Positions 1-8,922 of a stretch of DNA of 64,000 nucleotides are shown here, one piece after another. A model generated the notes under the pieces. The model had not been told where the DNA came from. It saw nothing but the letters and a program-made list of their open reading frames with translations, and searched no databases. Source of the stretch: Saprospiraceae bacterium (GTDB lineage Bacteria > Bacteroidota > Bacteroidia > Chitinophagales > Saprospiraceae); contig JADKEB010000010.1 in the NCBI GenBank assembly GCA_016718205.1, forward strand, positions 124,001 through 188,000. Direction: 5' to 3'. A program made the position numbers and the translations under genes. Position 1 is the stretch's first letter; every line of letters starts with the position of its first letter.

Positions 1-1133
1 GTAATGTCCGCTTTGCAAAGCGTCATTAGGTCTTCGATGTCATCTCCGGCATCAAAGAGCAACCGTCTCACTGCTGAATCCGTGACTTCATCATTGGTCA
101 GTGCAATAGGACGCAAGTGCAGCAATACCAGTTTTTGTACATATTTCATTTTTGAATCCAAAGGTAGTTTCATTCTCTTAAAAATCCTGGGAACCATGGC
201 AGCTCCCAAAGCCTCATGCCCATAGAATGTCCAACCTAAATTCTGGTCAAATCTCTTAGTCGGAGGTTTGGCTATGTCATGGAGGATAGCTGCCCATCTT
301 AACCATATATTTTTTGTTTCTTTCGAGATGTTTTCAAGTACTTCAAGTGTGTGATAGAAATTATCCTTGTGTCCTATATTATTTCTGATTTCAACTCCTT
401 GTAAAGCTGCCATTTCAGGAAAGATGATATGAAGCAAACCTGTATCGTATAGGTAATTAAATCCTTTTCCGGGTCGATCTGATGCGATGATTTTCTCCAA
501 TTCTGTTGTGATTCTTTCCTTCGATACTATATTGATCCTGTTTTTATTTTTGGATATGGATTTATATGTACTGATTTCAATTTCAAAATCCAACTGTGTG
601 GCAAATCTGATGGCGCGCATCATCCTCAAAGGATCATCCCCAAATGTTTTATCCGGATCCAACGGAGTTTTGATGATTTTATTTTCTAAGTCATAAAACC
701 CATTGAACGGATCAATGATCTTCCCATAATCTTCTTCATTAAGACTAACTGCCATTGCATTGATAGTAAAATCACGTCTGTTTTGATCGTCTTCAAGGGT
801 ACCGTTTTCCACTGCAGGTTTGCGGCTGTCTGCACTATATGATTCTTTGCGCGCACCTACAAATTCAATTTCGATGTCTTTGTGTTTGATCATGGCTGTG
901 CCAAAGCGCCGGTATACTGCAATATGGGGTAGTGGCGTAAGTTTAGAAGCTAATTTTTCAGCAAGAGCTATCCCGTCGCCCACACAAACTACATCGAGAT
1001 CTTTGGAGTCGCGGGCGAGCAATCTGTCTCTAACATAACCTCCTACCACATATGCGGCTACATTCTGTTCCCGAGCCGCTGTCTGGATGAGTTCAAAAAT
1101 ACTTCTTTCATATGGTTTGATATTGAAGACCAT
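1..1133 (-). CDS. cca: CCA tRNA nucleotidyltransferase / poly(A) polymerase family with HD domain (3' end cut by window)
   Basis: Adds or repairs the CCA end of tRNAs in the cytoplasm. My translation of the minus strand from the ATG at 1131-1133 runs open to the window edge, so the C-terminus is missing. The N-terminal nucleotidyltransferase part shows GGYVRD and DLDVV (the metal-binding Asp pair) near residues 27-45, then RRDFTINAMA and a DPLRMMRAIRFA segment typical of class II CCA enzymes. Further on, an HD-type motif (WAAILHDIAKP) marks the fused HD domain seen in many bacterial members. DusB lies upstream on the same strand, about 20 bp away, so the two tRNA-processing genes are probably co-transcribed. 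The family assignment is firm; whether the enzyme adds CCA or only part of it cannot be read from the sequence. Confidence 0.93.
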   Translation of the reverse strand, partial: MVFNIKPYERSIFELIQTAAREQNVAAYVVGGYVRDRLLARDSKDLDVVCVGDGIALAEKLASKLTPLPHIAVYRRFGTAMIKHKDIEIEFVGARKESYSADSRKPAVENGTLEDDQNRRDFTINAMAVSLNEEDYGKIIDPFNGFYDLENKIIKTPLDPDKTFGDDPLRMMRAIRFATQLDFEIEISTYKSISKNKNRINIVSKERITTELEKIIASDRPGKGFNYLYDTGLLHIIFPEMAALQGVEIRNNIGHKDNFYHTLEVLENISKETKNIWLRWAAILHDIAKPPTKRFDQNLGWTFYGHEALGAAMVPRIFKRMKLPLDSKMKYVQKLVLLHLRPIALTNDEVTDSAVRRLLFDAGDDIEDLMTLCKADI

Positions 1134-1152
1134 CTTACTTGTTTTTTTGTAG

Positions 1153-2148
1153 TTAATAGCTCACCGGCATTTCCAGATAGTGTTCTTTCATTTCATCCAA
1201 TATCCCTAACACAGACTGACTGTCCATTTCAGTGACAAGTCTTGCTCTGAATTCTTTTACACCAGGTAATTCACGAAAATAGTTGGTATAATGTCTTCTC
1301 ATTTCTACAATACCAAGTTTTTCACCTTTCCATTCTATACTCTTTAATAGATGTCTTCGGGCTACTTCCACTCTCTCTTCGATATCAGGAGGTGGTGGCA
1401 CTATACCATCTCTCAGATAAGATTTGATATCCCTGAATATCCATGGGTAACCGATACTTGCTCTCCCTATCATTATACCATCAACCCCATAACTCTCTTT
1501 ATATGCCAATGCTTTTTGAGGTGAATCTATATCACCATTACCGAAAATCGGGATATGCATCCTTGGATTATTTTTTATATCACCAATGAGTGTCCAGTCA
1601 GCTTCCCCTTTGTACATTTGTTTTCGGGTACGGCCGTGTATGGTGAGGGCCTTGATACCAATGTCCTGAAGTCGCTCGGCCACCTCGACAATATTTAACG
1701 AATTTTCATCCCATCCGAGCCTGGTTTTGACAGTGACAGGTAGCTTGGTCGATTTCACTACCTTCTCTGTTAATCTGATCATTTTTGGTATATCCTGAAG
1801 TATTCCGGCACCGGCCATCTTGCACACTACCTTTTTGACAGGACAACCAAAATTAATGTCCAATAGCTCTGGCCGAGCTTCTTCCACTATTTCTGCTGCT
1901 CTTCCCATGGAGTCTATTTCTGCGCCAAATATCTGAATGCCAATAGGTCTTTCATCATCCCAAATATCTAATTTTTGAACACTTTTTGTGGCATCACGGA
2001 TGAGACCCTCCACGGAAATGAACTCTGTATACATCAGATCACTGCCTTGTTCCTTGCATACAGCTCTGAAAGGTGGATCACTGACGTCTTCCATCGGCGC
2101 CAAAAGCAAAGGGAATTCACCCAGTTCAGTATTTCCGATTTTAACCAT
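1153..2148 (-). CDS. dusB: tRNA-dihydrouridine synthase, DusB-type
   Basis: Flavin-dependent reductase that converts uridine to dihydrouridine in tRNA. At 331 residues it has the usual family length. The FMN/TIM-barrel start LLLAPMEDVSDPPFR (residues 14-28) is clear. The signature NFGCPVKKV (about 99-107) carries the catalytic Cys102, and the later IHGRTRKQ and GNGDI segments bind tRNA or FMN in this family. The start is the ATG at 2146-2148. It is encoded just upstream of the cca gene on the same strand, and about 20 bp downstream of a small outer-membrane protein gene, suggesting one transcript. The assignment to DusB rather than another Dus clade is by general resemblance. Confidence 0.95.
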   Translation of the reverse strand: MVKIGNTELGEFPLLLAPMEDVSDPPFRAVCKEQGSDLMYTEFISVEGLIRDATKSVQKLDIWDDERPIGIQIFGAEIDSMGRAAEIVEEARPELLDINFGCPVKKVVCKMAGAGILQDIPKMIRLTEKVVKSTKLPVTVKTRLGWDENSLNIVEVAERLQDIGIKALTIHGRTRKQMYKGEADWTLIGDIKNNPRMHIPIFGNGDIDSPQKALAYKESYGVDGIMIGRASIGYPWIFRDIKSYLRDGIVPPPPDIEERVEVARRHLLKSIEWKGEKLGIVEMRRHYTNYFRELPGVKEFRARLVTEMDSQSVLGILDEMKEHYLEMPVSY

Positions 2149-2166
2149 TTTGCCTTTGGAAAATTA

Positions 2167-2757
2167 CTAAAAATTGTAAGAAGCTCCAAACCAGTATTCT
2201 ACTACAGACCCCTGAATGTCCTGCGCAGTCTGATTGGTGATATACAACAGTTCTACTCCAAATCTCCATTTATCAAAACCACTTGAATAACCCAAACCTA
2301 CCATGGGAAAATTTAAATTAACTGGTTCGAATAAGTTCCTTCTAGTTCTAAATCCATCAGGATCCGCACCATATTTCATAAAAACATATTCTGCCTGAAA
2401 GTAGATTTGGTCTGTAATCTTTCCGCGTCCATACAAGAATCCGCCTAAATCTGTCACTGAAGGATCAGGTCCAATTTGGGAAAACTGATCATAAAAAAAT
2501 TTACCACCTCCGCCTAAGCTAAATCTTTTATGGAGTTTATACCCAACATTTATTTTGGAAGAAACGGAAAGGCCACCAAAAAATCCAAGATTGCCAAATC
2601 TGATTTCCGGGTTGATTTTTTCCATCAGGCTTACCTGTTCTTCCTTTTGTTTGGATTTCTTTTTGGATGCCGTCCTTTTCCTGACCTGAGCATCAACATC
2701 AGTAGCTGAAGCCATCAAAATGACTATCAACATTAATAAGCCTGCCAATTTTTTCAT
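2167..2757 (-). CDS. Small outer-membrane beta-barrel protein
   Basis: A secreted protein of about 196 residues. I start it at the ATG at 2755-2757 because it opens a clean Sec signal (MKKLAGLLMLIVILMAS...VDAQ); an upstream ATG at 2802 would put 15 unlikely residues in front. After a short Lys-rich linker (KRTASKKKSKQKEEQ) come alternating hydrophobic strands with Gly and aromatic residues (IRFGNLGFFGGLSV, GYKLHKRFSLGGGGKFFYDQ, YFQAEYVFMKY), ending in WFGASYNF. A terminal aromatic residue is typical of outer-membrane barrels. The size fits an eight-stranded barrel. No specific substrate or family can be named. It lies directly upstream of dusB. Confidence 0.75.
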   Translation of the reverse strand: MKKLAGLLMLIVILMASATDVDAQVRKRTASKKKSKQKEEQVSLMEKINPEIRFGNLGFFGGLSVSSKINVGYKLHKRFSLGGGGKFFYDQFSQIGPDPSVTDLGGFLYGRGKITDQIYFQAEYVFMKYGADPDGFRTRRNLFEPVNLNFPMVGLGYSSGFDKWRFGVELLYITNQTAQDIQGSVVEYWFGASYNF

Positions 2758-2959
2758 AAACTGCTTTGATTTACTGAATGAACAATGGGCAAAAGTAAAC
2801 ATTGATAGGCAATATGGCTGTAATGATCCTGCTTTTTAACTAAAAATTATCATCATTATGGACATTAGTTGTGTTGATAGCTAATCTTTTTACATAATGC
2901 AACTTTACCTACATCACATCTCAAGCTAAAAATGCTTGCATTAAAATAGTAGTATCTTC

Positions 2960-3222
2960 GGGTGTGTCCCATTTTTCATTCAATCTCTGTAATATTCATT
3001 TTGTCCCCCTTTAGGCATTGAAGCTTTCTACCTATGTTGTCAGGCAGGTAGCGGGTGGCATCTTCTTTTCTTTTGCTCTGCTCACCCCCTGCCCCTATAG
3101 GTCCCTATAGGGGAGAGCCCAGCTTCGCCTGAATCCGGAAGGGTAGGCAGTCCCTTCTGTGCCGGGGTCAAACAAAAGGAATTTTTGGAATTTTTATTAA
3201 AGTGCAATTTTGGGATACACCC
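2960..3222. repeat. 263-bp element with short inverted ends (possible MITE or IS remnant)
   Basis: It begins GGGTGTGTCCCA (2960-2971) and ends TGGGATACACCC (3211-3222); the ends are inverted copies with one mismatch. The interior is markedly more GC-rich than its surroundings and contains a palindromic stretch (CCCCTATAGG.CCCTATAGGGG, about 3094-3114). No coding frame or clear target duplication is visible, and only one copy was seen in this window. Confidence 0.4.
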
Positions 3223-3766
3223 GTCTCTTCTGTCAAACGGTGAAAATTTGAACGTTCACCTGGTATTTTAATAAAAATACCAATTATCCACTGAAAAGAA
3301 GGTACATTGAATTACTTTTTTATGTGTATTGTAATTTGCTGTAAAATAACTGCTTATATGTCATAATTATTGATAGACCATTGTAAGTAATAGAAAAACA
3401 AGGTTATATAAATTTCAATAAAATTAAATATGATTCATATTACGATAAAATAAATGTCAAATTTTTTATAATTTTTGATAACCGTTTATATCGTTGTCTA
3501 TGAACTATTTTAAATATTACGTTAAGATTTAATGTGACTTTCATATTAAAAAAACTATTTATGCATCAATGTTTTTGGTCTGAAATTTGGATTTGTAATA
3601 CAGCAAGATGTGTGAACGATCATCAGATTTTATGAAAATGATGAAAACTTTTACATCCTGCCGGTAACCAAGTAGTACACAATATAAGCCTGAAATACCT
3701 TTAGTGGTACGTAAGGTAAATATATTTTTATTAAGCAATTACGAATTTTACAAAATCCATCAATCG
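3223..3766. other. AT-rich gene-free leader
   Basis: No credible gene on either strand. The stretch is very AT-rich and leads into the first giant secreted protein, whose promoter probably lies here, though I cannot single out a convincing -33/-7 pair. Confidence 0.5.
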
Positions 3767-6700
3767 ATGAAGAACCCATTACTTACACATTTTTTCAGGC
3801 TGATGAAATCAAATTTCTGGAAGCCTTTCAGAGTCACTGCTTTTTTGACTTTGATAATTACAAGTGGTGTTTTGTGCCAGACACCTGCCAGTCCTGCAAA
3901 ATCGGAATGCACATGTCTGAACAATGCTACTACTCCTACTAATGGTCAGTACCGCGACTCCATTAGGTTTAATGCCACTCCAGGTCATTTGTGGGAGTTG
4001 ATAAGTCCTATTACGGGATTTTATCATCCTGCATCATTGCCTCCGCCGAATGTCCCGATCATTTACTTACCCGGTACCACTATACCCGAGGTCTCTTCGG
4101 GTGTATTTGCTATTGCAGCCAAAAGAGTATCAGGACAAGGGTGGTCTGTGAGAATCAGAAACAGAAATACAAATGAAGTGCACACGATCACTTCTTCACA
4201 GGCCTGTCAGTACCCATTGCATCCTACAGCGATTCTGTTTACGGGAGACGCCAATGTCTGTCCCGGAGCAACTGGTAAAGTATACACACTTTCTTCCGGA
4301 CCGACGTACAGCAATTTACTTTGGTCTCTACCATCAGGAGGAACGATTACTGGTGGGTCTACTTCAAGTGCTGCTACCATCACCTGGGGACCAACTCCAG
4401 GTAGGTATAGCCTTGGTGTCAGTGGAGTTGCATCCAGCTACTCTGGTCAGCCTCAGGGTTGTTCATTTACATTGAACCGGCCGATTGATGTAGTGGATGT
4501 CGCTGACTTCACGACGATAAGAGGTGACTTTGGTAATTGTATAGGGGCAACTGAAAGTTACTCCATAGCAGCTACAGCTGGTCAATTAAATCCTGCAACA
4601 ATTTCGTGGGGTGTTTTCACAGACGCCGCAGCTACAGTGTCGGCTAGTGGTATTTCATTAACCAATCCTGGTGGTTCTATTAACTCCAGGACGATCATCT
4701 GGCCCAATGCACCTGGGGTGTATTACCTGGCTGTCAGAGGTCATTTCAGAATCAACTCATCCGCTGATTACTGTTCTTTTACCAATATTCAGCGCATAGA
4801 CATTGTCAATGAAACGACTGTGCCTACTATGGCTTGTCAGAGCCTTGTCAATGTTTCTATGAATCCTGACTGTGAGCTGTATTTTCAGGTAAGTCAGTTT
4901 CTAGAAGGTAATACTTTGCCTGAGTCATCTTTTGATATCATCATCAGAGATCTTGCTACCGGAGCTATAATACCCCATGGAGCTTTGGGTTACCTATATG
5001 TTGGTAAAACATTGGAAATCAAAGTAGTCCATGAGTGCAGTGGAAACTCATGTTGGGGTTATGCCAAAATAGAAGATAAATCAATACCTGATCTGGTATG
5101 TCCTCCAAATCTCACCATCGACTGCGATGATATTGATAGTTTGAATATCACTGGATTTCCTGTCATGCCTTTGGACGCAGATACTACACTGATAGCTAAG
5201 AACACCTGGAGAGTAACCGACTTTGACAGGTGCAGTGATGTGATTATATCATATGTGGATACAGCTGTGACTTCTTGCACAGCCACCTTCAGCTCTGTCA
5301 TTACCAGAACATGGAAAGCAATAGACAGCTATGGCAATACATCTTCATGCAAACAAACCTTAAGCGTAAGAAGATCAACATTGAGAGATGTCATATTTCC
5401 GCCAAGTTGGGACAGTATAGCAGGACCTAATCCATCATTGGTAGCATGTGGTAATTGGAAAAAAGAACCTTATGTACTTAACGGTATAGTTCAGACAGAC
5501 TCAGTTCCATCTCCTGATCACACAGGTTGGCCTGTAGGTATAGCATGTCTTAAGTCTCATGTGACCTATACTGACAGAAAGTTACTGCTTTGCGATGGCA
5601 ATACAGAGACATACAAGCTTTTCAGAAAGTGGAGGGTTTTTGATCATTGTGCAAGCAAAGATACATCTTATACACAGTTGATAGCTGTGATGGACAATCA
5701 ACCTCCAGTGGTGACTTGTCCTGCTGATTTAAAAGATCAGACAGGTACAGATATAGCACCAGCAGAAGTAATTTTTACAAAATCATACAGTTGTACTGCT
5801 GATTGGGCTGTTTTACCTCCGATAGTTATATCCGATTGTTCGGGTTACACCTGGGATATTGAATTTTTATTGGCAGACAGTAATGGAAAAGCCCCCTTCA
5901 ACGGAGAATATACTAAAGTAAAGGGTGCTACCAGAGTAACAGGAACCAGACCTGCATTTTCAAAAATGCTCGACCCTGCAGCTCGTCCTTGGACTATTAT
6001 TGATCTACCCAGAGGTAGAACCTGGATCAGATACACCATCACGGATAAATGTGGCAATTTTACTTATTGCTTTACCGAAGTGGATGTCAAAGATAATCAA
6101 CCACCCGTAGCGGTTTGTGACAGGAATAGTGTGGTAGCAATATCCAATGCTGCTGTAAGCGGACAAGTCATAGGTGTTGCCGGAGTATTGACCTTTGACG
6201 ATGGTAGTCACGACAACTGCGGTATTACATGCATGAAGATACGAAAAGTAGATAGCCTGACAAGCTGGGCTAGTTTACCATGTGACAATAAGTTGACATT
6301 CCGATGCTCAGACGTAGGTCAAAGTATTATGGTTGAGCTGGGAGTGTGGGATGCAGATGGTGCTTTCAATTCTTGTATGGTACATGCCAGAATCCAGGAT
6401 AATATTTTCCCTACAGTCACTGCACCGGCAGATATGACTATCAACTGTAAAGCAAATCTTGAAAACCTAAGTCTTTACGGCACTGCCACATCATCTGACA
6501 ACTGTAGCCACACCCTTCGCGACTCTGTAATCAGGGATATCAATACTTGTGGTGTAGGTACGATCCGAAGATTTTTTATAGCTACAGACGGATTTGGAAA
6601 CAAAACAGTAAAATCACAATTGCTTACAGTGCGCAATTTGTCACCTGTTGTTTCCACTGACATCAATTGGGGACCTGAGGTAGTTAATAAACCAAATAGC

Positions 6701-8173
6701 GGTTGTATAAGTAAAATTACCCCTGAAGACTTAAACGTCGCCAGACCTGATTTATATCCTGCCGCAAAAACCAGTAAATGTTCTAACATGGCATTTACCT
6801 ATGAAGATGTCGAGTTTAAGTTTTCTGATGGCGTATGCCGCAAAATACTTAGAACATGGACAGGTATAGACTGGTGTCAGAGTGGCGTCTCATTTTCAAA
6901 GTCACAACTGATCATGATATCCAATACCGTTGCACCGGTTATTGTAAAGGGTTGCCATCGGGACAGCTTGAAAATAACTCCTGAAGGTACTTGTCAGGCA
7001 AGAGTAGAGGTCACAGCCAGAGCTACAGAAACTTTATCTGGTGATTGTGTCAGTAATAAGTTAGTCTGGTGGTACGATCTTGATGTAGATGACAACGGAT
7101 CAGTTGATTTTAAAGATGTGGAAGGCAACGTTTTCAACCGATTGCTCAATTATGGCAGGCACAGACTTACCTGGTATGTGAAGGATGATTGTAATAATGT
7201 GACTTCTTGTAGTGATACCTTTAGAATCCGTGATACCAAAAAACCGACTCCGGTATGTGTCTCTGATTTAGTGACCGTCATCATGCCATCATCAAGGGAA
7301 GTAAGTATCTGGGCATCAGATTTCCTTACACCTTCTACATTTGACAACTGTAGTTCTTATGCTCAGATTCGTGCTTCTTTCTCAACCAATGCATCTGACA
7401 TATCCAGAACCATCAGATGTAGCGACCTGCACGGAGCACCTTTCAGAGATACGATTTTCAATGTGTATGCTATAGATCAGGAAGGAAACAGTGATTTCTG
7501 TACGGTAAAACTCAGAGTACAAAGCAACAACAATTCCTGCCTTCCTGCGATAATTGAGTCAGTCGGATTTAAAGGAGCTATTTACTCCGAATCTGCAGAA
7601 ATGGTGCAGAATGTACATGTAGGACTGATGTCTGATCAGGTAGAGTTTCCTAAGTCTGTTATGACATCTACTGATGGCAAATGGACAATGGCCGGACTCA
7701 AAATGTATAAAGATTATATCGTCACAGCAGATAAAAATGATGATGTGCTCAATGGTATCTCAACACTTGACTTAGTCCTGATACAAAGACATATCCTGGG
7801 GCTGCATGAATTGGATTCTCCTTACAAACTGATAGCTGCCGACGTGAACAATTCACAAAAAGTAACATCTGCCGACCTTGTTGAATTAAGAAAAGTGATT
7901 CTGGGAATAAAATCAGAGTTTACCAATAATAAGAGCTGGAGATTTATCGATGTGGCACATCAGTTTGCTGATGCAAAAAACCCATTCCCATTTGTTGAAA
8001 AACTTTCGATGACGAAAGTGGATCATGATGTTGCTGGGCTTGATTTCTTTGCGGTGAAGATAGGTGATGTGAATGGAACAGCCCGCAAAAATGCTAATTC
8101 ACCTGTAGCCACTGAACCAAGAACAACTGTACAACTCGAAGCAAATAAAGTCGATGTTAAAAAGGTGAAGTAG
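3767..8173 (+). CDS. Giant Cys-rich secreted protein with PKD/HYR-like repeats and dockerin-like module (frameshifted; lacks its C-terminus)
   Basis: A secreted, probably cell-surface or adhesive protein. I use the ATG at 3767, which opens an N-terminal segment with a Sec signal (VTAFLTLIITSGVLCQ). A GTG at 3704 would add 21 residues, and the ATG at 3803 is also possible. The first third has PKD-like beta-sandwich segments (LLWSLPSGGTITGG, ATITWGPTPGRYSL). Then come repeated HYR-like blocks marked by 'P.V.CP.dl.i.C', 'vtDkCGN.t.C' and 'DN.PP.a.C'. Near residues 1320-1385 a dockerin-like pair occurs (VLNGISTLDLVLIQRHILG, then AADVNNSQKVTSADLVELRK). Translation stops at 8171-8173, but the next frame continues the homology seen in the adjacent paralogue, so the true protein ends at 8805. 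The break is at an A5 run (8159-8163). Confidence 0.85.
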   Translation: MKNPLLTHFFRLMKSNFWKPFRVTAFLTLIITSGVLCQTPASPAKSECTCLNNATTPTNGQYRDSIRFNATPGHLWELISPITGFYHPASLPPPNVPIIYLPGTTIPEVSSGVFAIAAKRVSGQGWSVRIRNRNTNEVHTITSSQACQYPLHPTAILFTGDANVCPGATGKVYTLSSGPTYSNLLWSLPSGGTITGGSTSSAATITWGPTPGRYSLGVSGVASSYSGQPQGCSFTLNRPIDVVDVADFTTIRGDFGNCIGATESYSIAATAGQLNPATISWGVFTDAAATVSASGISLTNPGGSINSRTIIWPNAPGVYYLAVRGHFRINSSADYCSFTNIQRIDIVNETTVPTMACQSLVNVSMNPDCELYFQVSQFLEGNTLPESSFDIIIRDLATGAIIPHGALGYLYVGKTLEIKVVHECSGNSCWGYAKIEDKSIPDLVCPPNLTIDCDDIDSLNITGFPVMPLDADTTLIAKNTWRVTDFDRCSDVIISYVDTAVTSCTATFSSVITRTWKAIDSYGNTSSCKQTLSVRRSTLRDVIFPPSWDSIAGPNPSLVACGNWKKEPYVLNGIVQTDSVPSPDHTGWPVGIACLKSHVTYTDRKLLLCDGNTETYKLFRKWRVFDHCASKDTSYTQLIAVMDNQPPVVTCPADLKDQTGTDIAPAEVIFTKSYSCTADWAVLPPIVISDCSGYTWDIEFLLADSNGKAPFNGEYTKVKGATRVTGTRPAFSKMLDPAARPWTIIDLPRGRTWIRYTITDKCGNFTYCFTEVDVKDNQPPVAVCDRNSVVAISNAAVSGQVIGVAGVLTFDDGSHDNCGITCMKIRKVDSLTSWASLPCDNKLTFRCSDVGQSIMVELGVWDADGAFNSCMVHARIQDNIFPTVTAPADMTINCKANLENLSLYGTATSSDNCSHTLRDSVIRDINTCGVGTIRRFFIATDGFGNKTVKSQLLTVRNLSPVVSTDINWGPEVVNKPNSGCISKITPEDLNVARPDLYPAAKTSKCSNMAFTYEDVEFKFSDGVCRKILRTWTGIDWCQSGVSFSKSQLIMISNTVAPVIVKGCHRDSLKITPEGTCQARVEVTARATETLSGDCVSNKLVWWYDLDVDDNGSVDFKDVEGNVFNRLLNYGRHRLTWYVKDDCNNVTSCSDTFRIRDTKKPTPVCVSDLVTVIMPSSREVSIWASDFLTPSTFDNCSSYAQIRASFSTNASDISRTIRCSDLHGAPFRDTIFNVYAIDQEGNSDFCTVKLRVQSNNNSCLPAIIESVGFKGAIYSESAEMVQNVHVGLMSDQVEFPKSVMTSTDGKWTMAGLKMYKDYIVTADKNDDVLNGISTLDLVLIQRHILGLHELDSPYKLIAADVNNSQKVTSADLVELRKVILGIKSEFTNNKSWRFIDVAHQFADAKNPFPFVEKLSMTKVDHDVAGLDFFAVKIGDVNGTARKNANSPVATEPRTTVQLEANKVDVKKVK

Positions 8174-8805
8174 GTGTTATCACCATAAAGGCAAGTGATT
8201 TACACAGCGTTACAGGCCTGCAGATGACACTTGGTTTGGACCATAAGTACGCGGAACTGATCAATATTACATCAGATGTACTCCAATTGAAATCTGAAAA
8301 CCTGGGATTACGAAATCTTTCTGATGGTTTGATTCATCTGAGTTGGAATGACCAAAATGCTGTTCTGGTGAAAGATGAGATGATTAAGATCACGTTCAGA
8401 GCCCTGCAGGATATCAATGATATGAATGTGGTGAAATTGGAGAGTGCTTATCTGATCCCTGAAATATATATATCAGAAGGTACAGGTATAAATACAGTGA
8501 AAGTAACGCTCCAATCAGTAAATTCATCCAAGTCTGCTTCAGATCAATTTGAGCTGTTCCAAAATGTACCCAATCCATTTAATGCTGCTACTGTCATAGG
8601 ATTTAATCTGCCGAAAGCAGAAGTAGTGACTCTCAAGATCTTTGACCTGACAGGAAAGATGATTTACCAGACTAAAGGTAGTTTCAATAAGGGCTACAAT
8701 ACCTTCAGTTTGGATGCTAATGAGCTCCAGCTGAATGGAGTATTGTACTACCAGGTAGAAACGGAACTGAACTCAGCGAACCGTAAAATGATCATCATAA
8801 AATAA
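8163..8805 (+). pseudogene. Frameshifted C-terminal part of the giant secreted protein: cohesin-like module plus T9SS sorting domain
   Basis: This frame continues the preceding gene after a one-base shift. It reads KGEVGVITIKASDLHSVTG and so on, aligning with the paralogue's PGEIVKFEVRAGDDMYILG. A start codon inside it (ATG 8224) is probably never used alone, because the product would lack a signal peptide. It contains a cohesin-like sandwich (about 8190-8510) and a classic T9SS C-terminal sorting domain (FELFQNVPNPFNAATVIGF ... GKMIYQTKG ... GVLYYQVET ... KMIIIK). If the frameshift is real, the upstream protein would lose T9SS export to the surface. If it is an assembly error, one continuous gene of about 1,680 residues is restored. 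Confidence 0.85.
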
Positions 8806-8826
8806 CACAAATAAAAATCAAGGTGA

Positions 8827-8861
8827 ACAAGCCGGAGGAAGACGAAATAGTCCGGCTTGTT
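8827..8861 (+). terminator. Hairpin downstream of first giant gene
   Basis: AACAAGCCGGA (8827-8837, allowing a mismatch at the edge) pairs with TCCGGCTTGTT (8851-8861). Only a weak T-rich tail follows (TTCATCATTTTT), so it may be an attenuating hairpin rather than a strong terminator. Confidence 0.5.
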
Positions 8862-8922
8862 GATCTTCATCATTTTTAACATGACACATAACAGATTAAA
8901 TCAAAATTTAAAATTTATTACA

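Noticed and set aside
3704..3766. GTG start at 3704 for the first giant protein
   Set aside because: It adds 21 residues in front of the signal-bearing region; the ATG at 3767 fits better.
8159..8173. Programmed -1 ribosomal frameshift at the A5 run
   Set aside because: The heptamer T AAA AAG is a poor slippery site, no stimulatory structure is evident, and two unrelated breaks share the context, so sequencing or assembly error or mutation is more likely.
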